Shown: positions 34,488 to 43,900 of the stretch, piece by piece
Layout: each line of letters begins with the position of its first letter
Position numbering within the stretch: position 1 is the stretch's first letter
NCBI RefSeq assembly: GCF_965662675.1
Contig: NZ_CBFIIK010000005.1
Location: 3,486 to 67,485, forward strand
Source: Roseicyclus sp965662675
GTDB lineage: Bacteria; Pseudomonadota; Alphaproteobacteria; Rhodobacterales; Rhodobacteraceae
Direction of reading: 5' to 3'
DNA length: 64,000 bases
Made by a program: the position numbers and the translations under genes
The notes under the pieces: model-generated
Databases searched by the model: none
What the model saw: only the letters and a program-made list of their open reading frames with translations
What the model was told of the DNA's origin: nothing

Positions 34488-35099
34488 CTATCGTTTCTTG
34501 CCGATGCGCGGCTCGGTCCCCGCCACTAGCCGGGCGATATTGGCCTGATGGCGCAACGCGATCAGCGCGGCCAGCGCGATGGCCAAGGCTGTGACCTGCG
34601 GCAATCCCAGCATCAGCGCCCAGAGCGGCGACAGCGCGGCTGCCACCAGCGCGGCGAGTGAAGAGATCCGGCTGACCGCTGCTACCGCCGCCCATGTCGC
34701 ACAGGCGGCCAGACCGACGGGCCAAGCCAGCGCCAGAAGCGTGCCAAGGAAGGTCGCGACACCCTTGCCACCACGAAACCCCAGAAACACCGGGTAGCAA
34801 TGGCCCAAGAAGGCGGTGAACGCCGCGATCTGGGCGGCATCCTCGCCAAGCAATTGGCGCGCAAGCAGCACCGCGACCCCGCCCTTGGCCGCATCCAGCA
34901 CCAAGGTCAGAAAAGCCGCCAGCTTGTTGCCGGTGCGCAAGACGTTGGTGGCCCCGATATTGCCCGATCCGATCTGGCGCAGGTCGCCCAGCCGAAAAAG
35001 CCGCGCCATCACAACGCCAAAGGGGATTGCGCCCAGCAAATAGGCCAAGCATGCCGCCAACCCCAAGAGCGCAACCGAGGTCTCGATCATGGGGATCAT
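34488..35099 (-). CDS. plsY: Glycerol-3-phosphate acyltransferase PlsY
   Basis: A 203-residue polytopic membrane protein with the three PlsY motifs: SGNIGATNVLRTGN, GHCYPVFLGFRGGKGVATFLG and the C-terminal ALIALRHQANIARL. It transfers acyl groups from acyl-phosphate to glycerol 3-phosphate. The ATG at 35099 overlaps the end of the dihydroorotase-like gene, so it is the last gene of the pyrB operon. An alternative start is the fourth codon. Confidence 0.95.
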   Translation of the reverse strand: MIPMIETSVALLGLAACLAYLLGAIPFGVVMARLFRLGDLRQIGSGNIGATNVLRTGNKLAAFLTLVLDAAKGGVAVLLARQLLGEDAAQIAAFTAFLGHCYPVFLGFRGGKGVATFLGTLLALAWPVGLAACATWAAVAAVSRISSLAALVAAALSPLWALMLGLPQVTALAIALAALIALRHQANIARLVAGTEPRIGKKR

Positions 35100-36379
35100 G
35101 CAAGCGCGCCTTGCGCGCGGTCATAGACCACCGCGCCATCGACCCATGTGCGCAGCACACGCCCTTGCATGCGTTGTCCGTCGAAGGGGGTATTCTTCGA
35201 CTTGGACTGCAATGCGAAACGGTCGAGAACATAGGGGATGTCGGGATCGAACATCACAAGATCGGCGGGTGTGCCGGGCGCAAGCCGCCCGCCCTGCAAC
35301 CCGAAGCGCTGCGCCGGGTTCAGCGACAGCGCGCGGAACAATTCCGGCAAGCTGAGCGCCTCGGCGTGGTAGAGCCTGAGTGCGGCTGGCAAGAGTGTTT
35401 CAAGCCCGACCGCGCCCGAGGCCGCCGCCTCGAACGGAAGGCGCTTGCTCTCCTCGTCTTGCGGCGTGTGCATCGAACAGATGATGTCGATCAGCCCATC
35501 GCGGAGCGCGGCCACCATCGCCGCGCGGTCATCCTCGTCGCGCAAGGGCGGCTTGACCTTGAAAAAGGTGCGGTAGTCGCCGACGTCGAAGGCGTTGAGT
35601 GTCAGGTGATGGATCGACACGCCAGCCGTGACATCAAGGCCCGCCGCTTTCGCACGCGCCAGCGCGGGCAGGGCTGTGGCGGTGGTGATCTGGTCGGCGT
35701 GATAGCGCACCCCCGTCATCTCGACCAAGGCCAGATCCCGCTCCAGCCCCATCCGCTCGGCCATCGGTGACACCGCCGGCAGCCCGCGCAGCGAGGCGAA
35801 TTTGCCAGATGTCACAGCGGCCCCGTCGCTCAGCCCTGGGTCTTGGGCATGGCCCACGATCAGCGCGCCCAAAGAGCGCGCATAGGTCATGCAGCGCGAC
35901 AGCACTTTTGGATCGGCGGTAACGGCATCTCCGTCGGTGAAGGCCACGGCGCCTGCGTCGATCAAGAAACCGATCTCGGTCATCTCGCGCCCTTCACGGG
36001 CTTTGGTCAGGGCGGCCATGGGGCGCACCTTGACGGCTGCATCCTCTTGCGCGCGGCGGGTGACGAATTCCAGCACCTCGGGCGTGTCGATGGGGGTGGC
36101 GGTATCGGGCCGGGTGACCATCGTCGTGACCCCCCCGGCCGCGGCGGCCCGCCCCGCGGTGCGAAAGCTTTCCTTGTGCCGCTCGCCCGGTTCCCCGACC
36201 TTGACGCCGATGTCGATGATGCCGGGCGCGATGCAGGCACCGCCGCAGTCGATGCCGCCCGCGCGTGGCCCCTCTCCGGTTTCCGCGATGCGCCCCCCCT
36301 CGATCCTGAGCCAACCCAGCGTTTCCGTCCCCGCCTCGGGGTCGATCAGGCGCGCGTTTCTGAGAAGTGCGTTGGTCAT
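35096..36379 (-). CDS. pyrX: Dihydroorotase-like protein lacking zinc ligands (PyrC'/PyrX type)
   Basis: 427 residues, full amidohydrolase length. The metal motif DxHxHxRxPG reads DIGVKVGEPG (56-65): both His are lost (G58, K60) and the substrate Arg is G62. The catalytic-Asp motif, normally TDHAPH, reads SMHTPQ. It is therefore almost certainly not a dihydroorotase. In Pseudomonas an inactive dihydroorotase homologue beside pyrB is a structural part of aspartate transcarbamoylase, and the position here (pyrB, small gene, this gene) suggests the same. Automatic tools will probably label it pyrC. Confidence 0.88.
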   Translation of the reverse strand: MTNALLRNARLIDPEAGTETLGWLRIEGGRIAETGEGPRAGGIDCGGACIAPGIIDIGVKVGEPGERHKESFRTAGRAAAAGGVTTMVTRPDTATPIDTPEVLEFVTRRAQEDAAVKVRPMAALTKAREGREMTEIGFLIDAGAVAFTDGDAVTADPKVLSRCMTYARSLGALIVGHAQDPGLSDGAAVTSGKFASLRGLPAVSPMAERMGLERDLALVEMTGVRYHADQITTATALPALARAKAAGLDVTAGVSIHHLTLNAFDVGDYRTFFKVKPPLRDEDDRAAMVAALRDGLIDIICSMHTPQDEESKRLPFEAAASGAVGLETLLPAALRLYHAEALSLPELFRALSLNPAQRFGLQGGRLAPGTPADLVMFDPDIPYVLDRFALQSKSKNTPFDGQRMQGRVLRTWVDGAVVYDRAQGALA

Positions 36380-36451
36380 CTTATGCCGTCCATCCCGCCA
36401 CGCGGTTGCTGCTTGTTGCGCCGTTTGGGCAAAATGGCGCCGTCATCCTCA

Positions 36452-36952
36452 TCACGACACCCACAAAAGGATCAGCGCAACCAGCGCAAGTCCCAAGATC
36501 AGCCAAGGCAGCGTGCCGAGGTGCCGAGGCATGATCACCGGCGCATCGTTCCCGCCCGTCAGGGTGTCCATCGTCGCCTTGGGCAAGGCGGCGCTGTGAT
36601 CGGCCTGCGCCAAGGGCAAGCTCGCGATCAGTGTCAGCGCGGCGCCGGGCGCGAGGTCGCCCGACAGCGCCCGGCCCGGCACCAACAGCACCGACCCCTC
36701 CAGCGCATTCATCCGCCGCGCGGCATCGCTTGGAATATCCTCGGGGGCAAAGGCCAGATCGACATAATCGCTCAGCCGGAGATCCCCGATATCTTGTAGC
36801 GTAAACAGTTCGATCTCGTCGGTATCCACGCCCGCGCCCAACCAATCGGCCAAGGGCGGCAGCGTGGGCGTCACGCCTTGGGCGCGGGAGTGATGCGTGT
36901 GGCAGACATCCGTCTGTGCGTTGACCGCAAAGACAAAAAGCCGCTCGCTCAT
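36452..36952 (-). CDS. C-terminally anchored hypothetical protein between pyrB and pyrX
   Basis: A 166-residue protein, mostly soluble, ending in a single hydrophobic helix (LPWLILGLALVALILLWV, about 148-165), so probably tail-anchored. The N-terminus MSERLFVFAVNAQTDVCHTHHS holds a Cys/His cluster of unclear meaning. Its ATG overlaps the pyrB stop by 4 bases; pyrX follows after 72 bases. I do not recognise a family. Confidence 0.75.
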   Translation of the reverse strand: MSERLFVFAVNAQTDVCHTHHSRAQGVTPTLPPLADWLGAGVDTDEIELFTLQDIGDLRLSDYVDLAFAPEDIPSDAARRMNALEGSVLLVPGRALSGDLAPGAALTLIASLPLAQADHSAALPKATMDTLTGGNDAPVIMPRHLGTLPWLILGLALVALILLWVS

Positions 36953-37890
36953 GCCGCCCGCCGCGCACGCAGGTTCTCGGCCAGAAGCGCCATCGCGGCC
37001 ATGCGCACGGCTACGCCCATCTCGACCTGTTCCTGGATCACCGAGCGGTTGATGTCATCGGCGATGTTGCCGTCGATCTCGACCCCGCGGTTCATGGGCC
37101 CCGGATGCATCACGATGGCGTCGGGCTTGGCATGTGCCAGCTTTTCGGCGTTCAGCCCGAAGCGGTGGAAATACTCGCGCTCCGACGGGATGAAGGCACC
37201 ATCCATCCGCTCTTTCTGAAGCCTGAGCATCATCACCACATCGGCGTCTTTCAGCCCCTCGGCCATGTCGCCATAGACTTCGACCCCCCAATCACCCGCC
37301 CCTGAAGGGATCAGCGTGGGCGGCCCGATCAGGCGCACGCGGTTTTCCATCTTGCCCAAAAGGTGGATATTCGAGCGCGCGACGCGGCTGTGCGCAATAT
37401 CCCCGCAGATCGCGATGGTCAGCCGGTGCAAACGGCCCTTGGCCCGCCGGATCGTCAGCGCATCGAGTAGCGCTTGCGTGGGGTGTTCATGCCGCCCGTC
37501 GCCCGCATTCAGCACGGCGCAATTCACCTTGTCGGCCAGCAGTTTGACCGCGCCGGAATGGGGGTGGCGCACGACCAGCAGATCGGGATGCATCGCGTTC
37601 AGCGTCAGCGCCGTGTCGATCAGCGTCTCGCCCTTTTTCAGCGAGGAAGCCGCCATCGCCATGTTCATCACATCGGCACCCAGCCGCTTGCCGGCGATCT
37701 CGAAACTGGCCTGCGTGCGGGTCGAGGCCTCGAAGAACATGTTGATCTGCGTCAGCCCCTTGAGGGGTTGGCCATGCTCGCGGCTGCCGCGCTCGGCCTC
37801 GGCATAGGCATTGGCGCGATCGAGAAGCGTCGTGATCTCCACCGGATGGAGGTCTTCTATCCCCAGAAGATGGGTCTGGCTGAATGTCAT
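36949..37890 (-). CDS. pyrB: Aspartate carbamoyltransferase catalytic subunit
   Basis: A 313-residue ATCase with the carbamoyl-phosphate motif FEASTRTQASFE, the KKGET loop, GDGRHEHPTQALLD and HPGPMNRGVEI. It catalyses carbamoyl phosphate plus aspartate to carbamoylaspartate in pyrimidine synthesis. The ATG at 37890 (MTFSQTHLLGIEDLHP) is preferred to one at 37908. It leads an operon with a tail-anchored protein, a zinc-less dihydroorotase homologue and plsY. Confidence 0.96.
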   Translation of the reverse strand: MTFSQTHLLGIEDLHPVEITTLLDRANAYAEAERGSREHGQPLKGLTQINMFFEASTRTQASFEIAGKRLGADVMNMAMAASSLKKGETLIDTALTLNAMHPDLLVVRHPHSGAVKLLADKVNCAVLNAGDGRHEHPTQALLDALTIRRAKGRLHRLTIAICGDIAHSRVARSNIHLLGKMENRVRLIGPPTLIPSGAGDWGVEVYGDMAEGLKDADVVMMLRLQKERMDGAFIPSEREYFHRFGLNAEKLAHAKPDAIVMHPGPMNRGVEIDGNIADDINRSVIQEQVEMGVAVRMAAMALLAENLRARRAA

Positions 37891-37999
37891 CGCTCTGCCC
37901 CGGTGCATGACGCGTTTCCCGCTTATAAGTGCGGGTGGGGCAGGGCGGCAAGCTGTTCGGCTCTTCCATCGCGACGCCGGGCGGCATAACCTTGGGCTT

Positions 38000-38812
38000 A
38001 TGGATGATATGGGCTTTCACGACGCGCTTGCGATGCTCGACTGGCAGATAGAGCTGGGCGCGGATGAAGCGATTCTCGACGCGCCCGTCGACCGTTTCGC
38101 CTTGGCTGATCAAGCGCCCGCCACCGCCGCTGCCGCCATTGCGCCCAAAATGGGCGGCGCGGTTGCGCCGCCGCCCGTCGATGAGGCGCCCTTGGCGCCC
38201 GCTGTCGATGTGGTCGCTTTGGCCCAAGCCGCCGCTAGCGCCGCACAAGACCTGCCCGCGCTGCGCGCCGCAATGGAAGGGTTCGCGCATTGCCCGCTGC
38301 GCGAAACCGCGACACGGCTGGTTTTTGCCGATGGCCTGCCGGGCGCGCGCGTGATGATCGTGGGCGAGGCGCCGGGGCGCGACGAGGAACAGCAAGGCAA
38401 GCCCTTCGTCGGTCAATCGGGCCAGTTGCTCGACCGGATGTTGGCGGCCATCGGCCTTGACCGTGCCGCGACCGATCCGGCGCAGGCGGTCTATATCGCC
38501 AATGTTGTGCCGTGGCGCCCGCCACAAAACCGCAAGCCCGAGGCCGAGGAGCTGGCGATGATGGCCCCCTTCATGCGCCGCCACATCGCCTTGGCCGCGC
38601 CGGATCTGGTCGTGTTGATGGGCAATGCCGCCTGCGAGGCCTTGATCGGCCAAACCGGCATCACGCGGCTGCGCGGCGCTTGGGTCACGCTGGATGATCG
38701 CCCCGCGATCCCCATGCTGCACCCCGCCTATCTGTTGCGCCGCCCACAGGAAAAAGCAGCGGCATGGGCGGATCTTTTGTCGCTCAATTCCCGGTTGAGG
38801 ACGAAGACATGA
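38000..38812 (+). CDS. Uracil-DNA glycosylase, family 4-like without the usual Fe-S cysteines
   Basis: A 270-residue protein with the UDG core motifs GEAPGRDEEQQGKPFVGQSG and MLHPAYLLRRP. In family 4 enzymes a CxxC and two further Cys bind a 4Fe-4S cluster; here the first pair is reduced to HCPL and the segment usually carrying the next Cys reads NVVPWRPPQNR, so the cluster is probably absent. About 120 N-terminal residues are low-complexity and Ala/Pro-rich. It removes uracil from DNA. The ATG at 38000 is chosen because the upstream frame is antisense to pyrB. moaB overlaps its stop. Confidence 0.85.
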   Translation: MDDMGFHDALAMLDWQIELGADEAILDAPVDRFALADQAPATAAAAIAPKMGGAVAPPPVDEAPLAPAVDVVALAQAAASAAQDLPALRAAMEGFAHCPLRETATRLVFADGLPGARVMIVGEAPGRDEEQQGKPFVGQSGQLLDRMLAAIGLDRAATDPAQAVYIANVVPWRPPQNRKPEAEELAMMAPFMRRHIALAAPDLVVLMGNAACEALIGQTGITRLRGAWVTLDDRPAIPMLHPAYLLRRPQEKAAAWADLLSLNSRLRTKT

Positions 38813-39351
38813 GCCGCATCGACGAAACCCGCCCCTTTCACCCCGTGCGCATCGCCGTTTTGGCGGTCTCGGACACCCGGAGCTTGGCCGAGGATAAATC
38901 CGGCGATCTCTTGGTCGAACGTCTGACGACGGCGGGCCATATTCTGGCTGCGCGCCACCTCCTGCGCGATGAGCGTGCCGCGATCGCCGATCAACTGCGC
39001 GCATGGGTGGCCGATCCCGACATCGATGTGATCTTGACCACGGGCGGCACCGGCCTGACGGGCCGCGATGTCACGGTCGAGGCACATCGCGATGTCTATG
39101 AGAAAGAGATCGAGGCCTTTGCCACGGTCTTCACCATGATCTCGATGCAAAAGATCGGCACCTCGGCGGTGCAATCGCGCGCGACGGGCGGTGTGGCGGG
39201 TGGCACCTATCTGTTCGCGCTGCCGGGATCGAGCGGGGCCTGCCGCGATGCGTGGGATGAAATCCTGTGCTTCCAGCTTGATTATCGCCATAGGCCCTGC
39301 AACTTCGTGGAGATATTGCCACGGTTGGACGAGCACCTGCGACGGAAATAG
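38809..39351 (+). CDS. moaB: Molybdenum cofactor biosynthesis protein B
   Basis: A 180-residue MoaB/MogA-fold protein with the conserved ILTTGGTGLTGRDVT and LFALPGSSGACRDAWDEIL segments. It binds molybdopterin and probably adenylates it. The ATG at 38809 overlaps the glycosylase stop (ATGA), suggesting coupled translation of two unrelated functions. moaD and moaE are about 11 kb away. Confidence 0.93.
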   Translation: MSRIDETRPFHPVRIAVLAVSDTRSLAEDKSGDLLVERLTTAGHILAARHLLRDERAAIADQLRAWVADPDIDVILTTGGTGLTGRDVTVEAHRDVYEKEIEAFATVFTMISMQKIGTSAVQSRATGGVAGGTYLFALPGSSGACRDAWDEILCFQLDYRHRPCNFVEILPRLDEHLRRK

Positions 39352-39444
39352 GTCGATGCTACGTGTAACCGCTGCAACGATGTTTTTTGCCCTGTCGGTT
39401 TTCGTGCCTATCTTAGCTCAAGCGACCCCTAAAGGCAGCCAATT

Positions 39445-40908
39445 ATGCGCTTTTTCCGCCGTGCCCTGACCGGGCTATTCCTTTTTGCCGTGACGCTTGG
39501 CCTTTTGGCCATGGCCGGACAGACGATTTTCGGTGCGATCCAAGATCGTATGGCCGATGGCGGCGGCGGGATGCCTGCGCGCGAGCGTGTCTTTTCCGCC
39601 GAGGTCGCGCCGATCGCGATCGGGTCGCAAACACCGGTTCTGACCGCTTTTGGCGAAATCCGTTCGCGCCGCACGCTCGAGCTGCGCGCTCCCGCCGAGG
39701 GGACGGTGATCGCCCTTTCCCCCAGTTTCCAAGAGGGCGGCGCGGTCATGGCGGGCGAGGTCTTGTTGCGGATCGATCCCGCGCAGGCTGATTCCGCCTT
39801 GGCCACCGCGCGCACCGATCTGCGCGACGCCGAGGCCGAACTGGCCGATGCCGGGCGCGCGCTTGCGCTGGCCGACGAAGATGTGGCCGCGGCGCGCCGT
39901 CAGGCTGAATTGCGCGACCGCGCATTGGCGCGGCAAAACGATCTGCTCGCGCGCGGTGTCGGCAGTGCGGCATCTGTCGAAACCGCCGAGCTTGCGGCGG
40001 CGACGGCGGCCCAAGCGGTCTTGTCGCGCAGGCAGGCTCTCGCTCAAGCGCAGGCCCGTGTTGCACAGGCAGAAACCGCGCTTGAGCGCCGCCGCATCAC
40101 CTTGGCCGAGGCCGAGCGCGCGCGCGCCGAAACCGTGCTGACCGCCGCTTTCGACGGTGTGCTTTCCGGCGTCACGTTGGTTGAGGGGCGCTTGGTCAAC
40201 CGCAACGAACAGATCGCGCGGCTGATCGACCCTGACGCGCTCGAGGTGGCATTTCGCATTTCGACCGCGCAGTATGCACAGATTTTGCGCGATGGCGCGG
40301 CATTGCCCGATGCCGATGTGCGAGTGATCTTGGATGTATTCGGCATGGATCTGGCCTCGACCGCGCGATTGACCCGCGAAAGCGGCGCGGTCGAGGCGGG
40401 GCAATCGGGGCGGCTTTTGTTTGCCAGTATCGATGTGCCGCGTGGCCTGCGCGTGGGTGATTTCGTGCGCGTCGAACTGGAAGAGCCGCCGCTTGACGGT
40501 GTCGCGCGGCTTCCGGCGACGGCCTATGGATCGGATGGGCGTATCCTCGTTCTGGGCGACGAAGACCGGCTGCAATCCGTGGCCGTGACGCTTTTGCGCC
40601 GCCAAGGCGATGACGTGCTGGTGCGCGCGCCTGGTCTGGATGGGCGCGAGGTGGTTTTGGCCCGCACGCCGGTTCTGGGTGACGGTATCCGGATCAATCC
40701 GATCCGCGAGAGCGGTTCCGATACCGCCGTGCCTGACACGCCGCAGACCATCGCGCTTGATCCCGAGCGGCGCGCCCGCCTGATCGCCTTTGTCGAGGCC
40801 AATGGCTTCATCCCCGCCGATGTGAAGGCGAATATGCTTAACCAATTGTCGCAAGACGAGGTGCCCGCCCAGATGGTTGCGCGCATCGAAAGCCGGATGG
40901 GAAGCTAA
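39445..40908 (+). CDS. RND efflux pump periplasmic adaptor (membrane fusion protein)
   Basis: A 487-residue MFP/HlyD-like protein: an N-terminal membrane anchor (LTGLFLFAVTLGLLAMAGQTIF), a barrel-lipoyl half (LELRAPAEGTVIALS), a long alpha-hairpin rich in Ala/Glu/Arg (about 130-235), and the second lipoyl half (LTAAFDGVLSGVTLVEG). It bridges the RND pump encoded 3 bases downstream to an outer-membrane channel. No channel gene is adjacent, so the outer component must be supplied from elsewhere. Confidence 0.9.
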   Translation: MRFFRRALTGLFLFAVTLGLLAMAGQTIFGAIQDRMADGGGGMPARERVFSAEVAPIAIGSQTPVLTAFGEIRSRRTLELRAPAEGTVIALSPSFQEGGAVMAGEVLLRIDPAQADSALATARTDLRDAEAELADAGRALALADEDVAAARRQAELRDRALARQNDLLARGVGSAASVETAELAAATAAQAVLSRRQALAQAQARVAQAETALERRRITLAEAERARAETVLTAAFDGVLSGVTLVEGRLVNRNEQIARLIDPDALEVAFRISTAQYAQILRDGAALPDADVRVILDVFGMDLASTARLTRESGAVEAGQSGRLLFASIDVPRGLRVGDFVRVELEEPPLDGVARLPATAYGSDGRILVLGDEDRLQSVAVTLLRRQGDDVLVRAPGLDGREVVLARTPVLGDGIRINPIRESGSDTAVPDTPQTIALDPERRARLIAFVEANGFIPADVKANMLNQLSQDEVPAQMVARIESRMGS

Positions 40909-40911
40909 GCC

Positions 40912-43900
40912 ATGCGCAGTCTTCCCCCCGGCGGTGTCGGCATCTTGAGCTACTTCACCCGCCACCGCACGGCGGCGAACCTGTTGTTGACGCTTTTGGT
41001 CGTGGCGGGTCTGGCCGCGATCCCGCAGATGCGCGCGCAGTTCTTTCCCGATGTCATCTCGGACGAGATCACGATCGTCATCGGTTGGGAAGGTGCGGGC
41101 GCCGAAGATGTGGATGAAGGCGTCGTTGCCGTTCTGGAGCCCGCGCTTTTGCTTGTGCCGGGTGTCGTCGCCACCGATGCCTCCAGCCGCGAGGGGCGTG
41201 CCTCGATCGGGGTGGAATTCGAGCCGGGCTGGGATATGGGCCGCGCCGCCGATGAGGTGCAGGCCGCACTCGATGCCGTGTCTGATCTGCCTGAAGATGC
41301 CGATGACCCATCGGTGCGCCGTGGCTCGTGGTGGGACAATGTCACCGATGTGGTGATCACCGGTCCTGTCGAGCCTGCCCAGCTTGGCCGTTTCGCCGAT
41401 GAATTTGCCGCCCGCCTTTTTGCCGTCGGTGTTACGCGCACCACGATTCGTGGTGTCGCGGCTGGCCAAACCGTGGTCGAGGTCTCGCCTGCCGCGCTGA
41501 TCCGGCATGATATCTCCATGTCCGAGATCGCGGGCGTGATCGCCGCGGCAGCGACCACCGCGCCTGCGGGGGATGTCGATAGCGCAAATGCGCGTATCCG
41601 CACCGGTGCCGCCCAGCGTAGCGCCGCCGAGATCGCGGCGCTGTCTCTGCGCACAAATGCCGATGGATCGACGCTCAGCATCGGCGATGTCGCCCTTGTC
41701 CGCTCCGAGGGTGTGGACCGCGAACGTGCCTATTTCGTGGGTGAGAACCCGGCCATCACCATCCGCGTGGACCGTTCGGAAGATGGCGATGCGATTGCGA
41801 TTCAGGCGCTGGTCGAACAGGTCGCCACCGAGATGGAGGCGACGCTGCCCAGCGGCACCACCATCGACCTGATCCGTACCCGCGCCGAGGCGATCACGGG
41901 CCGGATCAATATCTTGCTCGACAATGCGCTGTTGGGTTTGGCGCTGGTCGTGGGCTTGTTGTTCCTGTTTTTGAATGCGCGCACCGCATTCTGGGTGGCG
42001 GCGGGTATTCCCGTGGCGATGATGGCGGCCATCGCGCTGATGTGGGCGGCGGGGCTGACGATCAACATGATCTCGCTTTTCGCGCTGATCATCACGCTTG
42101 GCATCGTCGTGGATGACGCCATCGTCGTGGGAGAACATGCCGACTACCGCGCGCGACATCTGGGCGAAGACCCGGTCACCGCCGCTGAAACCGCCGCGCG
42201 GCGCATGGCGGCCCCGGTGTTTTCAGCCACGGTGACCACCGTTTTGGCTTTTGCCGCGCTGACCGCGATTGGGGGCCGTTTCGGCAGCTTGATCGCCGAT
42301 ATCCCCTTTACGGTGATCGTGGTCTTGATCGCGAGCCTTGTGGAATGCTTCTTGATCTTGCCCAATCACATGGCCCATGCGCTGGCCCATTCTGCCAAGA
42401 CGCATTGGTATGATCTGCCTTCGCGGGTGGTCAATCGGGGTTTTGACTGGTTCAAGCGCACCGCCTTTCGCCCGATGATGCGCTTTGTCGTTGTGGCGCG
42501 TTACCCGGTCTTGGCGGCGATGATCTTCTTGCTGGCGACCCAAGTAGCCAGCTTCATGCGCGGCGATGTCGTCTGGCGCTTTTTCAACGCGCCGGAGCTG
42601 TCGTCGGTGACAGGAAATTTCGCCATGCTCGACGCGGCGGATCGCGATGATAGCCTGGCCATGATGCGCGAGATGCAGCGCGCCGCCGATGCGGTCGCCG
42701 CGCGCTATGAGGCCGAGCATGGCGCCAACCCGTTGGTCTATGTCGTGGCCGAAGTCGGCGGCAATACGGGCGGCGGGCTGTCTGGTGTCGATAACAAGGA
42801 TGCCGATCTGTTGGGCTCCATCGCGATCGAATTGATCGACGCCGATCTGCGCCCCTATTCCTCATTCGCCTTCGTCGCCGATTTGCAAGACGAGGTGCGC
42901 CAGCTTCCGTTGACCGAAACCGTCAGTTTCCGCGGGTTCCGTGGCGGCCCCGGCGGCGATGCGATCGATGTGCAGATTTTCGGCGCCGACACAACGACCC
43001 TCAAAGAGGCGGCGGTGAGCCTGCAGGCCCAGCTTTCCCGCTTTTCCGAGGTGTCGGGGCTGCAAGACAGCATGGCCTATGACCGCGAAGAGTTGAGCCT
43101 TGAACTGACGCCGCAAGGTGCGGCGCTGGGCTTTGAGATCGGGACGTTGGGCCGTGTCCTGCGCGACCGCTTGGGCGGTATCGAAGCGGCAAGTTTCCCC
43201 GACGGGCCGCGCACTGCCACTATCCGCGTGGAAATGCCCAAGGATGAGTTGACGGCTGATTTCCTCGACCGGACGCTGTTGCGCGCGGCCTCGGGGCAAT
43301 ATGTGCCGCTGGCCGATATCGTGACCGTCACCGCGCGGCAGGGCTTTTCCACCATCCAGCGCGAAAACGGCGTGCGGCTGATCTCTGTCACCGGCGATCT
43401 GTCCGAGGATGACCCCGTGCGCGCCGAAGAGATCATGACCGAACTGCGCGAGGTTCTGATCCCACAGGTCGAAGAGCGTTATGGCGTAGCCACCCGCTTG
43501 GCGGGCCTCGCCGAGCAGGAACAAGCCTTTCTTGGCGACGCGATGACCGGCTTCATCTTGTGCCTTGTCGGCATCTATCTTGTGCTGGCGTGGATCTTCG
43601 GCAGCTGGACGCGGCCGATGGTGGTAATGGCGATCATTCCCTTCGGCCTTGTGGGCGCGATATGGGGCCATGCGCTGTGGGATGTGCCACTATCCATGTT
43701 CACCGTGGTGGGCTTGATCGGGATGACGGGCATCATCATCAACGACTCGATCGTGCTGGTGACGACTGTCGATGAATATGCCGAAGAGCGTGGTTTGATC
43801 CCTGCGATCATCGACGGTACCTGTGACCGTTTGCGCCCCGTTCTGCTGACGACGCTCACCACGGTTCTGGGGCTTGCGCCGCTGCTCTATGAGACATCGT

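Noticed and set aside
39357..39469. Small open frame starting MLRVTAATMFFALSVFVPILA before the RND adaptor
   Set aside because: It has a signal-like start but ends after 37 codons and overlaps the adaptor start at 39445 in another frame. It could be a leader peptide, but nothing else supports it.
39475..42159. 894-residue open frame on the minus strand
   Set aside because: It runs antisense through the RND adaptor and the start of the pump, is rich in His/Arg/Gly with no domain, and reflects GC-biased third codon positions of the real genes.
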